Shown: piece by piece, positions 45,515 through 57,112 of the stretch | How the letters are laid out: the number at the start of each line of letters is the position of its first letter | How positions within the stretch are numbered: the first letter of the stretch is position 1 | Notes under the pieces: model-generated | The model's input: the letters and a program-made list of their open reading frames with translations, nothing else | Databases searched by the model: none | What the model was told of the DNA's origin: nothing | NCBI RefSeq assembly: GCF_013423485.1 | Contig: NZ_JABFFR010000001.1 | Location: 744,001-808,000 of the forward strand | Direction: 5' to 3' | From: Azospirillum oleiclasticum | GTDB taxonomy: Bacteria; Pseudomonadota; Alphaproteobacteria; Azospirillales; Azospirillaceae | DNA: 64,000 nt | Program-made: the position numbers and the translations under genes

Positions 45515-47131
45515 ATGTCGATGGACAGACGTGCGCTGATCGAGGCACTGGATGAGATCGCCCGGGGGGACGCGACTCCGCAAGATGCCGCGGTAACGGT
45601 CCGGGACGCGTTCCTGGCGTTCGACGGCGCCGGCAGCTTGGGAGAGCACGTTTATGCCGCCTTGCGCGACATGACGTGGCACACGCTGACATCGCGCGCC
45701 TACACCGACGATCTGGCCGGATGGTTCGACGTGGTCGGGCACGCGGCGGCGTTGGCGGTGCACGCGGGGGAGCACGAGGTTGCCCGGCGGCTTCGCGTGC
45801 TTGGTGATCTGATCGGTCAGTCGGCGCGCTTTGTGGAATTGCAGCCCTCCGACGAAATCCTGGATCGCAAGCACGTGGTGCGAATTCTGCGGTTGCTCCG
45901 CAAGGAGGGCGATCCCGTTCCGCGGGCCCGTCTGGCTGCCGAGACCGGGCTGGCGAACGCCAATCTGTCGCGTGTGCTGGCGATGCTGGGCAGCCATGGT
46001 CTGGTGCAGCGGCGCTCGGCCGGTAAGGAAGCGCTCTTTACGATCACCCAGGCCGGCGTCGCGGCGCTCGAACGTCGGGAGGGGGAAGGGGGGCATCAGG
46101 AAGTCACCAGGGTGGACCCGTGGGAGCATGCGCCGGTTGCCATAGGGATTTGGGAGCCGCAGGGTGCGCTTGCGAGCCACAGCAAGGCGATGACCGAGTT
46201 TTTCGACCCATTGAATCCGCAACCGGATTTCCGGTCGTGGCAGACCTATCTTGGGGAAACCGCTCGGGCCGAGCGCCGTGGCGGATCGGAACTCGTGCGG
46301 GAGTTCGACCTTGGCAAGGGGCGATGGATCGAGTGTCGGGAGGCGGTGTCCGAGACCGGTCAGCGGATCGTGGTGGTTCATGACATCACCACTCACAAAG
46401 CCCGCGAGCGCGCGCTGAAGAACGAAAGGGAGGCGTTGCTTGCCCGCGAGGCGAAGCAGCGTGCGGCTCTGGCGGCTGCCGAAGCGCAACTGCATGCGTT
46501 CCGCTCCATCCACGGCGGCCTGCGCGAAGAACTGGTGGAAACAACCATTTCCATGAGCCAGAATCTGCGCAGCTGCATACGAATGGCGGCGCACAACCCT
46601 CCGCCCATGTACGCTACGTTGCTCGATTTGGACAAACATCTTCGTGCGTTGCAGGTCGCCGGGAAAAATATCTATTCGCTGCCGGTGCCTCTTGGTGAAA
46701 GGCCTCCGCTCGAGATCCGCGATCCGCATCAGATGATCGGCGAGACGATTGACGTGGTGAATACTCTGAGTGAGTCGAAAATCACGCTGGATTATGGAAA
46801 AATCGATCGGATTCGTATCTCGGCGACAATTGTTCAGTCGGCACTCGGACAGATCCTGCTTGCACTGCTCAGGAACAGGGACGCGGGTTATGCCTACCGG
46901 CTGCATGCCAGCGTGGAGCAGAAGTTTCTGGTCGTATCACTGGCGCCGACCAGTGGGCCGGCGGAAGGAACGGCGGATTGGGTGCCGACGGGGCGTGCCT
47001 CTCCATTCCGAAGCACGACATCCGAGTTCCAGTGTTGGGGCGCCGTGGGGGAACTGGGCGGGTACTTCGATGTGCAGCCGGGCGATGGGGACGAAGTGGT
47101 GAGGTTGAGCTTTCCCTGTGAGCCGGCCTGA
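45515..47131 (+). CDS. Winged-helix, PAS and kinase-like regulatory protein
   Basis: 538 residues. Residues about 118-187 are a MarR-like winged helix (VVRILRLLRKEGDPVPRARL, AAETGLANANLSRVLAMLGS). Residues 203-295 look like a PAS domain ending in VVVHDITTHKARERAL. A coiled coil follows (about 295-330) and then a region reminiscent of a DHp/ATPase pair, but without a clear H-box, N-box or G-box. It may be a degenerate kinase used as a sensor. It probably works with the nitrilase-like protein encoded directly upstream; what is sensed is not known. Confidence 0.7.
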   Translation: MSMDRRALIEALDEIARGDATPQDAAVTVRDAFLAFDGAGSLGEHVYAALRDMTWHTLTSRAYTDDLAGWFDVVGHAAALAVHAGEHEVARRLRVLGDLIGQSARFVELQPSDEILDRKHVVRILRLLRKEGDPVPRARLAAETGLANANLSRVLAMLGSHGLVQRRSAGKEALFTITQAGVAALERREGEGGHQEVTRVDPWEHAPVAIGIWEPQGALASHSKAMTEFFDPLNPQPDFRSWQTYLGETARAERRGGSELVREFDLGKGRWIECREAVSETGQRIVVVHDITTHKARERALKNEREALLAREAKQRAALAAAEAQLHAFRSIHGGLREELVETTISMSQNLRSCIRMAAHNPPPMYATLLDLDKHLRALQVAGKNIYSLPVPLGERPPLEIRDPHQMIGETIDVVNTLSESKITLDYGKIDRIRISATIVQSALGQILLALLRNRDAGYAYRLHASVEQKFLVVSLAPTSGPAEGTADWVPTGRASPFRSTTSEFQCWGAVGELGGYFDVQPGDGDEVVRLSFPCEPA

Positions 47132-47184
47132 ACCATGGCGGCGGACGCCGATCCCGACCCTCCCGCACGTGGGTCCCCCGTGAC

Positions 47185-47345
47185 CTCGCCAGAGCAGCCC
47201 TCTCCGTCCGGGTGGGCGTAGTCACGCCTACCAACTCCGCGCGTCTTGTGGCCTCGCCGCCGGTGTCGGCCATTACGAAGACGTAATCGGTCTTGGCCGA
47301 CGCCGACCGCCGACACCGTGGCTTGGCTACGGGTCATGCTCGTGG
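47185..47345 (-). pseudogene. Decayed copy of the BRCT end of ligA
   Basis: On the minus strand one frame reads STSMTRSQA and, in a shifted frame, AKTDYVFVMADTGGEATRR followed by AELVGVTTP. The functional ligA ends with [33 protein letters not shown] and [18 protein letters not shown]. The order of blocks and the bases agree well; about 40 bp are deleted and the frame is broken. The remnant sits some 4 kb from ligA in the same orientation. It most likely comes from a partial duplication. Confidence 0.6.
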
Positions 47346-47473
47346 ACTCGGCCTTGTTGCTGGCGACGGGACGCGGCGGCAATGTTCGGCTCTCAACCCT
47401 ACACACTGCTGGATACCGCGCGGCGTGCCGCCAGCGCCTTGCTGCGGGTGAGTCCCTGCCACGCGGCAGCATC

Positions 47474-47522
47474 AGCGCGTTCATTGCAAATGATTGTGAG
47501 AATCATTTGCAATGAACGCGCT
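47474..47522. promoter_or_regulatory. 49-bp palindrome with Fur-like core
   Basis: Twenty-two base pairs on each side (47474-47495 and 47501-47522) are exactly complementary around GTGAG. The centre, with AATGATT and AATCATT, resembles a Fur box. It lies 54 bp upstream of a TonB-dependent receptor gene, so iron-dependent repression is likely. The outer parts go beyond any Fur site and may fold in the RNA. Confidence 0.7.
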
Positions 47523-47575
47523 CCAATGGCATAGCTCCGTATGCAGAACGAAAAACCGACGGAGTCCTTGGAGAC

Positions 47576-49570
47576 ATGTTCACGCCGCCCGCGCGGCCGG
47601 AAGACACCCGGCTGCCTGCCCGTTCCCCCGTATCCCGTACCGGCGGCGCCCTGGGAGCCGCCATGGGGGCGGCCCTGCTCGCGACGCCGGTCATGGCGGA
47701 GGAGTTCAAGCTGCAGACCATCCTGGTGGAGACCTCGACCCTCCACCCCGCGCAGCAGAATCGCGACGCCGTGGACAAGGCCTTCACCGACAACCGGTCC
47801 GCCTCCTATGTACCGGGGGCGGTGATCCAGAATCTCAACCCGGTGAACAAGGGCGACGCGCTGCGCTACAACGCCACCGGCCTGATCAACCAGCCGGAGA
47901 ACGGCGACCGGTTCGGCGGCGGCACCAAGATCCGCACCTTCGGCGACTGGGGGGCGTCGGAGTCCATCGACGGGCTGCCGGCGGTGAAATACGCGGGCGA
48001 GGAGGGCGGCGGTTACGGGAACACCATGATCCCGTCCATCGCCATCGAGCGGATCGGCGTGCTGAAGGGCGGCCGCGCGGTCGGCTATGGCGACGGCAGC
48101 GACGGCGGTGTGATCGAAACCACCATCAAGTCGGGCCGTGGCTACAAGAACCACGCGGCGCTGTCCTTCGACGCCAACACCGCGGACGAGGCCCTGCTGC
48201 AGGCCGAGGCCGCGCACGGCACGGACGCCTGGGACTACTACATCGCCGGCTCCGGACTGCGGGCCGAGTATGACGGCGACCCGGCCAACCTCGACCGCCA
48301 GTCGGTGCTGGGCGGGGTCGGCAAGTTCGGCTTCAACCCGAGTGGCGACACCCGGATCGAGGTGCTGGGCATCTTCGACCACAGCCGGCCGACCATCTTC
48401 CGCAACGGGGTGTCGGAGGAAATCAAGGTGAAGTCGAGCGTGGCATCCGTCACTGTAGACCATCGGTTCAGCGACGCCAGCAGCCTGCGCGCCGGCATCC
48501 TGCGCACCGACAGCCGGTCGCAGTGGGGCGCCCGCAGCCGCGACCGCAGCGTCAACAACACGGTCGCCTTCGCCGAGCATTACCTCACGGCAAAGCTGGC
48601 CGAGGGCGTCACCTATCGCGGCTCGGTCGGGGCGGAGTTCAAGCACACCGATTATCTGCGTGACCGGGTGTGGGACGCGAACTTCGACGACGCGGCGCTG
48701 AAGTCCAAGAACGCCGTCACCTTCAACGACAACCTGACGGTCACGGGCGGTCTCCGACTGACCCATTTCGAGAACGACATCCGCTACAACGGCGTGAAGC
48801 AGCCCGACACGCTGCGCGACGACAAGGTCGTGTCCTACGAGGTCGGCGCCGCCTACAGCCTGTTCGAGAAGACCCGTGTCCGCACCTCGCTCGCCACCGG
48901 CTACAACCGCTTCTTCGAGAAATACGGAAACTTCGGCACCATGGCGCTGAACAGCCGCGGCGTCGGCGACGACATCGTGGAATCGCGGACGATCGAAGTC
49001 GGCATCAACCAGGGCTGGAGCAGCGGCTGGATCGACGTGGCGCTCTACAACATCCTGCAGGACGGTGTGCCGCGCCAGAACAACGGGGCGATCGAGAGCG
49101 TCGAGGTCGACCAGTCCGGCCTGGAGGTCGAGGCCCTCTGGGACGTCACCAACCGGCTGTCGGTGTCCGCCGGCTACATGCGGGTGCTGGAGTTGGAGAC
49201 CACGCGGGCCGACGGGACCAAGACCAACAGCAACATCTACTGGGACGGTCAGGCGGCGTCGGTTCCGGAGAACCAGTTCAGCGTCCGCGTCAGCTTCAAC
49301 GCCACGGACGAATGGAACCTGTGGACCGCGGCCTACCACTCCACCGGCTACGAGGCGGTCGACGCCAACGGCAAGATCACGAAGCGCGACGGCTTCTCCC
49401 GCGTCGACATCGGCACCAGCTACGCGGTGACGCAGGCCTGGATCCTCCGCGCCCGTGTCGAGAACCTGTTCGACGAGCGGGATTTCGGGGCCACGGTGTC
49501 GGGGTTGCCGGTCTATGATCAGGGCAAGCTCGGCCGGGTCTTCTGGGTCGGCACCGACTACACCTTCTGA
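47576..49570 (+). CDS. TonB-dependent outer membrane receptor
   Basis: 664 residues. A signal peptide region ending VMAEEFKLQ (about residue 40), a plug domain (about 60-200 with GGGTKIRTFGDWGASESIDG and KGGRAVGYGDGSDGGVIETT), and a 22-strand barrel ending in the required aromatic residue (VGTDYTF). It takes up a siderophore or other iron complex in a TonB-dependent way; the Fur-like site upstream and the PepSY gene downstream support iron. The exact ligand cannot be told. Confidence 0.92.
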   Translation: MFTPPARPEDTRLPARSPVSRTGGALGAAMGAALLATPVMAEEFKLQTILVETSTLHPAQQNRDAVDKAFTDNRSASYVPGAVIQNLNPVNKGDALRYNATGLINQPENGDRFGGGTKIRTFGDWGASESIDGLPAVKYAGEEGGGYGNTMIPSIAIERIGVLKGGRAVGYGDGSDGGVIETTIKSGRGYKNHAALSFDANTADEALLQAEAAHGTDAWDYYIAGSGLRAEYDGDPANLDRQSVLGGVGKFGFNPSGDTRIEVLGIFDHSRPTIFRNGVSEEIKVKSSVASVTVDHRFSDASSLRAGILRTDSRSQWGARSRDRSVNNTVAFAEHYLTAKLAEGVTYRGSVGAEFKHTDYLRDRVWDANFDDAALKSKNAVTFNDNLTVTGGLRLTHFENDIRYNGVKQPDTLRDDKVVSYEVGAAYSLFEKTRVRTSLATGYNRFFEKYGNFGTMALNSRGVGDDIVESRTIEVGINQGWSSGWIDVALYNILQDGVPRQNNGAIESVEVDQSGLEVEALWDVTNRLSVSAGYMRVLELETTRADGTKTNSNIYWDGQAASVPENQFSVRVSFNATDEWNLWTAAYHSTGYEAVDANGKITKRDGFSRVDIGTSYAVTQAWILRARVENLFDERDFGATVSGLPVYDQGKLGRVFWVGTDYTF

Positions 49571-49584
49571 GATGGAGCGGCCCC

Positions 49585-50709
49585 TTGGACGCGACGATCG
49601 CCGCGGCGCGCGGCCGGCCACTCCGGCAGCGGCTCTACCTCTGGCTCCGCCACCTGCATCTCTGGCTGACCGCCGTCACGGTGGTGCCGCTGCTGGTCCT
49701 CAGCCTGTCCGGTGCCGTGCTCGTCTTCGGCCACGAGCTCGACAAGGCGCTGGAGCCGGCGATCTGGCGGGTCGAGCCGCGCGACGAGCCGCTTCCCGTG
49801 GATGCGGTGATCGACCATGTCCACCGGCAGGTCCCGTCCGTCCGCGTCTGGTCCGTCGGCCAGGGCCGTGAGCCGGGCGACGCCTGGGTGCTCTGGCTGG
49901 CGGCCGGTGCCGGTGTGGTCAATGTGGACCCCTACACCGGAACCGTCCTGCGGCATTACAACCCGCACAGCACGGTGAACGGCGTGGTCACGGCGCTGCA
50001 CCGCTGGCTGCTGGTCGATGGGCCGGCGCGTTCCTGGGTGCGGCACGCCGTGTCGGCGGCGTCGCTGGTGCTGATCATCCAGGTGGTGCTGGGCGTCTGG
50101 ATGTGGTGGCTCCCGGCCCGGCGCTGGCGCAACGCCACACCGGATTTCAGCCGCGGCGCCCGGCTGGCGGTGTTCCGGCTGCACCAATGCGCGGGGCTGG
50201 TCACGGCCGTCCTGATGGTGCTGGTGGCGTTCACCGGCATGTCGCTCTACTGGATCACGCCCACCAGGGCGGTGGTGGAGGCGGTGGCGGGAAGCACCGT
50301 CGGCATGCCGCCCAAACCCGACCATCCCGGCCTCGCGCCGCTCGCCGGTCTCGACCGGGCGCTGGCCGTGGCCCGGCTGTCGGTTCCCGATGGTCGGCTG
50401 CTGCATTTCCGGTTGCCGCAGAAGCCGGGCGAGCCGCTGATTACCGCCTTCGCCACGGCCGACACCTCGACTCCGACCCACGTCGTGGTGGGCGGGGAGC
50501 CCCCGACCGTGGTCGAGCGGCGGGATGGGCGCTCCGTCTCCGGTGCCTCGTGGTTCTGGGACATCCGCTACCGCCTGCACATCGGCGACTTTGCCGGGAC
50601 CGGGGCGCTGGGGACGGCGGTGCGGGTCGTCTGGGTCGTGCTGGCGCTGATGCCGGCGGCCTTCGTGATCTCCGGCCTGTGGCTTTGGGTCAAACGGCGC
50701 ACCCTATAA
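49585..50709 (+). CDS. PepSY-domain membrane protein
   Basis: 374 residues starting at TTG 49585 with GGAG seven bases upstream, 14 bp after the receptor stop. Four hydrophobic segments (about 24-46, 147-172, 203-228 and 335-360) with His in the first (RHLHLWLTAVTVVPLLVLSL) and periplasmic PepSY-like parts between. Proteins of this type are partners of TonB receptors and act as ferric-siderophore reductases. Forms an operon with the receptor. Confidence 0.88.
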   Translation: MDATIAAARGRPLRQRLYLWLRHLHLWLTAVTVVPLLVLSLSGAVLVFGHELDKALEPAIWRVEPRDEPLPVDAVIDHVHRQVPSVRVWSVGQGREPGDAWVLWLAAGAGVVNVDPYTGTVLRHYNPHSTVNGVVTALHRWLLVDGPARSWVRHAVSAASLVLIIQVVLGVWMWWLPARRWRNATPDFSRGARLAVFRLHQCAGLVTAVLMVLVAFTGMSLYWITPTRAVVEAVAGSTVGMPPKPDHPGLAPLAGLDRALAVARLSVPDGRLLHFRLPQKPGEPLITAFATADTSTPTHVVVGGEPPTVVERRDGRSVSGASWFWDIRYRLHIGDFAGTGALGTAVRVVWVVLALMPAAFVISGLWLWVKRRTL

Positions 50710-50805
50710 GTGTTATACGGAATTGACCGGGGCCTGTTGCGACCGGATCATGCGGGTTCGCGGTGGTGGCCGTGAAAGCCGATCGAACCAGAAGGGGCGT
50801 GGATT

Positions 50806-51378
50806 ATGGTGGCGCGTGGGATTGGGGCCGGGGTGCGTCGGCATGTGGCACGGGGTGCGGTTCTGCTGTTGGGTCTCGCAGCACTCGGCGGCTGCGCCAG
50901 CGCGGTCGTCGAAGGGGCGCGTGCCACGTCCAGCGAGGTCACCATCAACAAGCATATGGCCGCGGCCCAGGCGGGCGACCGCGTGGCGCAGTTCGAGGTG
51001 GGATCCGCCTATTGCTGCTCGGTGAACGAGGGGAGCGAGCTGTACAACACCCCGAAGGCTGTCGACTGGCTCTGCCGTTCCGCCGCCCAGGGCTACGCGC
51101 CTGCCATGCGCAAGCTGGGCCAGATCTACATGGGCGACACCATCGAGGGCGTGCGGCTTTCCCGCCGTCTGGCGCGCGCGGTCGTCGGCAGCAGCACCAA
51201 CTTCGCCGTCTCCTACGCCTGGCTGAAGCAGGCCGCCGCGGGTGGCGAGGCCGAGGCCGTGGAGGAAGCCGCCGAGGTCTGGGGCAAGATGAACGCCACC
51301 CAGCGGCAGGAGGCGAACCGCCAGGTCTCCCTTGGCACCAGGGCCACCTGCCGCTGGTCGGAGGCGATCCGCGGCTGA
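50806..51378 (+). CDS. Sel1-like repeat lipoprotein
   Basis: 190 residues. Lipoprotein signal with the lipobox LGGC at about residue 30, followed by two to three Sel1-type helical repeats (AVDWLCRSAAQGYAPAMRKL, SYAWLKQAAAGGEAEAVEEA). Such repeats mediate protein contacts. Role unknown. It stands alone between the PepSY gene and the converging ligA. Confidence 0.8.
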   Translation: MVARGIGAGVRRHVARGAVLLLGLAALGGCASAVVEGARATSSEVTINKHMAAAQAGDRVAQFEVGSAYCCSVNEGSELYNTPKAVDWLCRSAAQGYAPAMRKLGQIYMGDTIEGVRLSRRLARAVVGSSTNFAVSYAWLKQAAAGGEAEAVEEAAEVWGKMNATQRQEANRQVSLGTRATCRWSEAIRG

Positions 51379-51410
51379 CGGTGCCATAACCGGACGGGCC
51401 GGGCGGCGCG

Positions 51411-53546
<2,136 letters not shown>

Positions 53547-53664
53547 TCAACACGGGCCGCACTATAGGGGCAGCATCGCACCCATGCGAAGGGGTCGGTT
53601 GGCGATGCTGCGGCGCACCCTATTCATTGGTGGTGACTCTCACCGAATGTCATAGGAGTTCCCC

Positions 53665-54243
53665 TTGACCAGCACCGACGCGCCCATCCGCCTGCTCGGC
53701 ATTTCCGGCAGCCTGCGAAAAGGCTCCCACTGCACCGCGGTCCTCCGCACGCTGGCCGACCGCGCGGGTGAGCTCGCCACCATCACGCTGTTCCCGCTGA
53801 ACGACGTCCCGCTCTACGACCAGGACCTGGACACGGCGACCCCGCCGGCCGCGGTCGCCGCCCTCAAGCAGGCGATCGCCGAGGCGGACGGCCTGATCGT
53901 CATCACGCCGGAGTACAATTACGGCATATCGGGCGTGCTGAAGAACGCGCTGGACTGGGCGTCGCGCCCGGCGATGAAGTCGCCGATGGTCGGCAAGCCC
54001 GCGTTGATCGCGTCGGCGTCGATGGCCTTCACCGGCGGTGCCCGCGCCCAGGCGCAGCTCCGCGAGACGCTGGCGGCCACGATGGCGCGCCCGATCGCCC
54101 GTCCGCAGGTGGTGGTCCCCGCCGTGCACGAGAAGGTGAAAGACGGGGTGCTGGTGGACGAGGCCGCCATCACCTTCGCGCTGGGCGCCATCGGCGATCT
54201 GGTGCAGGAAGTCCGGATGTTGCGGCTCGCGCGCGGGGCGTGA
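53665..54243 (+). CDS. NADPH-dependent FMN reductase
   Basis: 192 residues from TTG 53665, TAGGAG seven bases upstream. Flavodoxin-like fold: LLGISGSLRKGSHCTAVLRT binds the FMN phosphate, and TPEYNYGISGVLKNALDW is the family signature. It is an azoreductase or quinone/FMN reductase type enzyme, cytosolic. An alternative start further inside is unlikely. The next gene starts 76 bp downstream. Confidence 0.92.
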   Translation: MTSTDAPIRLLGISGSLRKGSHCTAVLRTLADRAGELATITLFPLNDVPLYDQDLDTATPPAAVAALKQAIAEADGLIVITPEYNYGISGVLKNALDWASRPAMKSPMVGKPALIASASMAFTGGARAQAQLRETLAATMARPIARPQVVVPAVHEKVKDGVLVDEAAITFALGAIGDLVQEVRMLRLARGA

Positions 54244-54319
54244 GTCACGGTTCCGTCACTTGACATCGGCCGGGCGCTCCGCACTGTGCGCGGATCGTTC
54301 GAGAGCCGATGACACCGTG

Positions 54320-55417
54320 ATGACACCCCCGCCCGCCCTGACGATCGACTCCGCCACACGCCATTACGCCGGCACCCGCGCGCCGGCGGTGGACGGCGTG
54401 TCGATCACGGTCGAGGCGGGGGAGTTCCTGGCTCTGCTCGGCCCCTCCGGTTGCGGCAAGAGCACGCTGCTGCGCATGATCGCCGGTTTTGAGCGGCTGG
54501 ATTCCGGCCGCGTCGCGGTCGGCGGACGGCCGATGTCCGGTCCCGGCCTGCATGTGCCGCCGGAGGAGCGGCGCATCGGTCTGGTCTTCCAGTCCTACGC
54601 CCTGTGGCCGCACATGACGGTGGCCGGCAACGTCGCCTACCCGCTGGAGACGGCGGGTGTCGCCAAGCCGGAGCGGGCGGAGCGGGTTGCCGCGGCACTC
54701 GCCACCGTCGGGCTGGACGGCTTCGACACCCGGCGCCCGGCCGAGCTGTCGGGCGGGCAGCGGCAGCGGGTGGCGCTCGCCCGCTGCCTCGTCATGCGGC
54801 CGGAGCTGGTGCTGCTCGACGAGCCGCTGGCCAACCTGGACGTTCACCTGCGTGCGTCGATGGAGGAGGAGTTCGCGTCCTTCCACGCGCGTACGGGTGC
54901 CACCATGGTGTACGTCACCCACGATCAGGCGGAGGCGATGGCGCTGGCGACCCGCATCGCCGTGCTTGATCAGGGGCGGCTTGCCCAGCTTGCGGCGCCG
55001 CGCGACCTCTACCGGGAACCGGCCACGCCGATGGTGGCCGGCTTCGTGGGGCAGGGGGCTCTGGTCCCGGCCACTGTCACCGGCCCGGCCACCCACGGTC
55101 GCGCGCCCGTACGCCTGCTCGGCGTCGATGCGGTGCTGCGCGTACGGCCAGGGGAGGAGCCGGGGGAGGCGCTGGTCTGCCTGCGGCCGGAGGATCTGGA
55201 GCCGGCCCCTGACGGGCCGCTGGAGGTCCGCATCGCGCGCGCCGCCTACAAGGGCGGCTTCGTGCTGGTCGAGGCGGTGCCGGCCGGCGGCGGCCCGCGC
55301 CTCGTCCTGCGCCTGCCGGGCCATACCCATCCGGTGGCGGGGGAGAGCCTGCGGCTCGCCATCCGCGACGGCTGGGTGGTGCCGGAGGCGGACGCCCTCA
55401 ATCCCGCCAGGGGATGA
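54320..55417 (+). CDS. ABC transporter ATPase, ferric/Fbp type
   Basis: 365 residues from ATG 54320. Walker [12 protein letters not shown], signature [15 protein letters not shown], Walker [14 protein letters not shown]-loop THDQ. The C-terminal TOBE domain follows. Similar to FbpC/PotA. It would energise the permease (55398-57107) and the binding protein (57113-58093), which are encoded convergently; the 3' ends of the ATPase and permease genes overlap by 20 bp. An unusual layout for one transporter. Confidence 0.93.
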   Translation: MTPPPALTIDSATRHYAGTRAPAVDGVSITVEAGEFLALLGPSGCGKSTLLRMIAGFERLDSGRVAVGGRPMSGPGLHVPPEERRIGLVFQSYALWPHMTVAGNVAYPLETAGVAKPERAERVAAALATVGLDGFDTRRPAELSGGQRQRVALARCLVMRPELVLLDEPLANLDVHLRASMEEEFASFHARTGATMVYVTHDQAEAMALATRIAVLDQGRLAQLAAPRDLYREPATPMVAGFVGQGALVPATVTGPATHGRAPVRLLGVDAVLRVRPGEEPGEALVCLRPEDLEPAPDGPLEVRIARAAYKGGFVLVEAVPAGGGPRLVLRLPGHTHPVAGESLRLAIRDGWVVPEADALNPARG

Positions 55418-57107
55418 TCCCCGGCGGCAGCTTCCGCCCGATGGCGCCGGCGGCCAGCATGGCCACGAACACCACCCCGATGGCGATGACGCTGAGCGCC
55501 GCGGCCAGGGTCGGGCTGCCGCCCTCTTCCAGCGCGTACACCACCACGCCCAGCGTCTCCCGTCCCTGCGACCATAGCAGGATGGAGACGGTCAGCTCGT
55601 TGAAGGCGGTCAGGAACACCAGCAACCCACCGGCCGCGGCGGCGGGTGCCACCAGCGGGCCGACGATGGTGACCAGCCGGCGCAGCGGCCGGGCGCCGCA
55701 GGCGCGCGCCGCCTCCTCCATCGCCGGGTCGAGTGCCGCGCAAGCGGCCTGCGCCGGACGCAGTGCCAATGACAGGAAGCGCGCGAGATAGGCGGCCAGG
55801 ATCAGCCACAGCGTGCCGTACAGGCTGACCCCCACCAGCGGCAGCGGCTTCAGGAACACCAGGATGCAGCCGATGGCCAGCACCACGCCCGGCACAGCGT
55901 GGGGCAGTTCCACCAGCACGCCCACCGCCCGCGCCAACCGGTTGGCGCGCCCCGCCATGGCGTGCGCCAGCGGGATGGCGACCAGCCCCAGCAGCACGGC
56001 CGCCCCGGCAGACAGAAACAGCGAGTTGGTGAAGGCGCGGCCGACCTGATCCAGCCCCAGCACCGTCGCGTAATGCGCCAGCGTCGCCGTCTCCGGCCCG
56101 ATGGGCAGGCCGTAGACGCGCACGAGGCTGGTTGAGACCAGGGCGGCCAGCGGGGCGGCCAGCACCAGCGCTAGCACGGCCCAGCAGCCGATCTCCGCCG
56201 GAAGCCGCCAGCGGCCGAGTTCCAACACCGCCGGTGGGGCGGAGCCGCCCAGCACCCGCGTGTCGCTGCGCGCCTGGAGCGCCAGTTGCGCCGCGATGCC
56301 CAGGCAGGCCACGGCCCCGATGATGGCCGCCAGCACCGCCACGTCCGGCAGCACCGACGGGCCGAAGCCGGCCAACCGCCGGTAGATCAGGGTGGGCAGC
56401 ACCGGAATCCCGGCTGGAATGCCGAGCAGCGCCGGCACCCCGAAATTCCCCAGCGCCGCCACGAAGGCGAGCGCCAGACCGGCGGCCAGCGACGGCAGGG
56501 ACAGCGGCATCACGATGGTGCGCAGCACCCTCCCGCGCCGGGCCCCCGCCGCCTGCGCGGCTTCCACGAGGTCGCGCGGCACGGCGCGCAGCCCGGCGCG
56601 CAGCGCCAGGAAGACCAGCGGCGCGTGCTCGATCCCCATCACCAGGATCATCCCGGCGGAGGAATAGACCGGGTTCGGCGTGCCCGGCGGCGGGGCGAGG
56701 CCCAGCGGCTTCAGCAGCGGGCTGCCGGCTCCGGCCAGATGGATCCAGGACAGCGCGACGATCTGCGGCGGGATCATCAGCGGCAGCATCAGCCCGAAGG
56801 CCAGCGCCGCCCGCCCGCGCAGATCCGTCACCCCGCACAGCAGCGCGAAGGGCGCCCCCAGCAGCCCTGACACCAGCGTCGCCCCGGCGGCCAGAGCCAC
56901 GCTGTTCAGCGTGGCCCGCCACGTCATCGGCGACTGCAGGACCCGCGCCGCCGCCACGGCATCGCCGGACAGCGCCGGTCCCGCCACCTCCCACAGCAGC
57001 CGCAGGATGGGCAGCAGGGCCAGCACCCCGGCCAGCACCAGCAGAAACGAAACACGCGGCAGGCGGAGGGTGAAGCCTCCACCGCCGGTGAGCGCGGTGT
57101 CGGTCAA
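55398..57107 (-). CDS. ABC transporter permease, FbpB type
   Basis: 569 residues from TTG 57107, five bases after the stop of the binding-protein gene. Two fused permease halves with twelve or so membrane segments; each half holds the EAA-like cytoplasmic loop (EAAQAAGARRGRVLRTIVMP and EEAARACGARPLRRLVTIVG). This two-in-one design is typical for ferric-ion type importers. It should couple to the ATPase gene that ends against it. Confidence 0.92.
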   Translation of the reverse strand: MTDTALTGGGGFTLRLPRVSFLLVLAGVLALLPILRLLWEVAGPALSGDAVAAARVLQSPMTWRATLNSVALAAGATLVSGLLGAPFALLCGVTDLRGRAALAFGLMLPLMIPPQIVALSWIHLAGAGSPLLKPLGLAPPPGTPNPVYSSAGMILVMGIEHAPLVFLALRAGLRAVPRDLVEAAQAAGARRGRVLRTIVMPLSLPSLAAGLALAFVAALGNFGVPALLGIPAGIPVLPTLIYRRLAGFGPSVLPDVAVLAAIIGAVACLGIAAQLALQARSDTRVLGGSAPPAVLELGRWRLPAEIGCWAVLALVLAAPLAALVSTSLVRVYGLPIGPETATLAHYATVLGLDQVGRAFTNSLFLSAGAAVLLGLVAIPLAHAMAGRANRLARAVGVLVELPHAVPGVVLAIGCILVFLKPLPLVGVSLYGTLWLILAAYLARFLSLALRPAQAACAALDPAMEEAARACGARPLRRLVTIVGPLVAPAAAAGGLLVFLTAFNELTVSILLWSQGRETLGVVVYALEEGGSPTLAAALSVIAIGVVFVAMLAAGAIGRKLPPGIIPWRD

Positions 57108-57112
57108 GGCGA

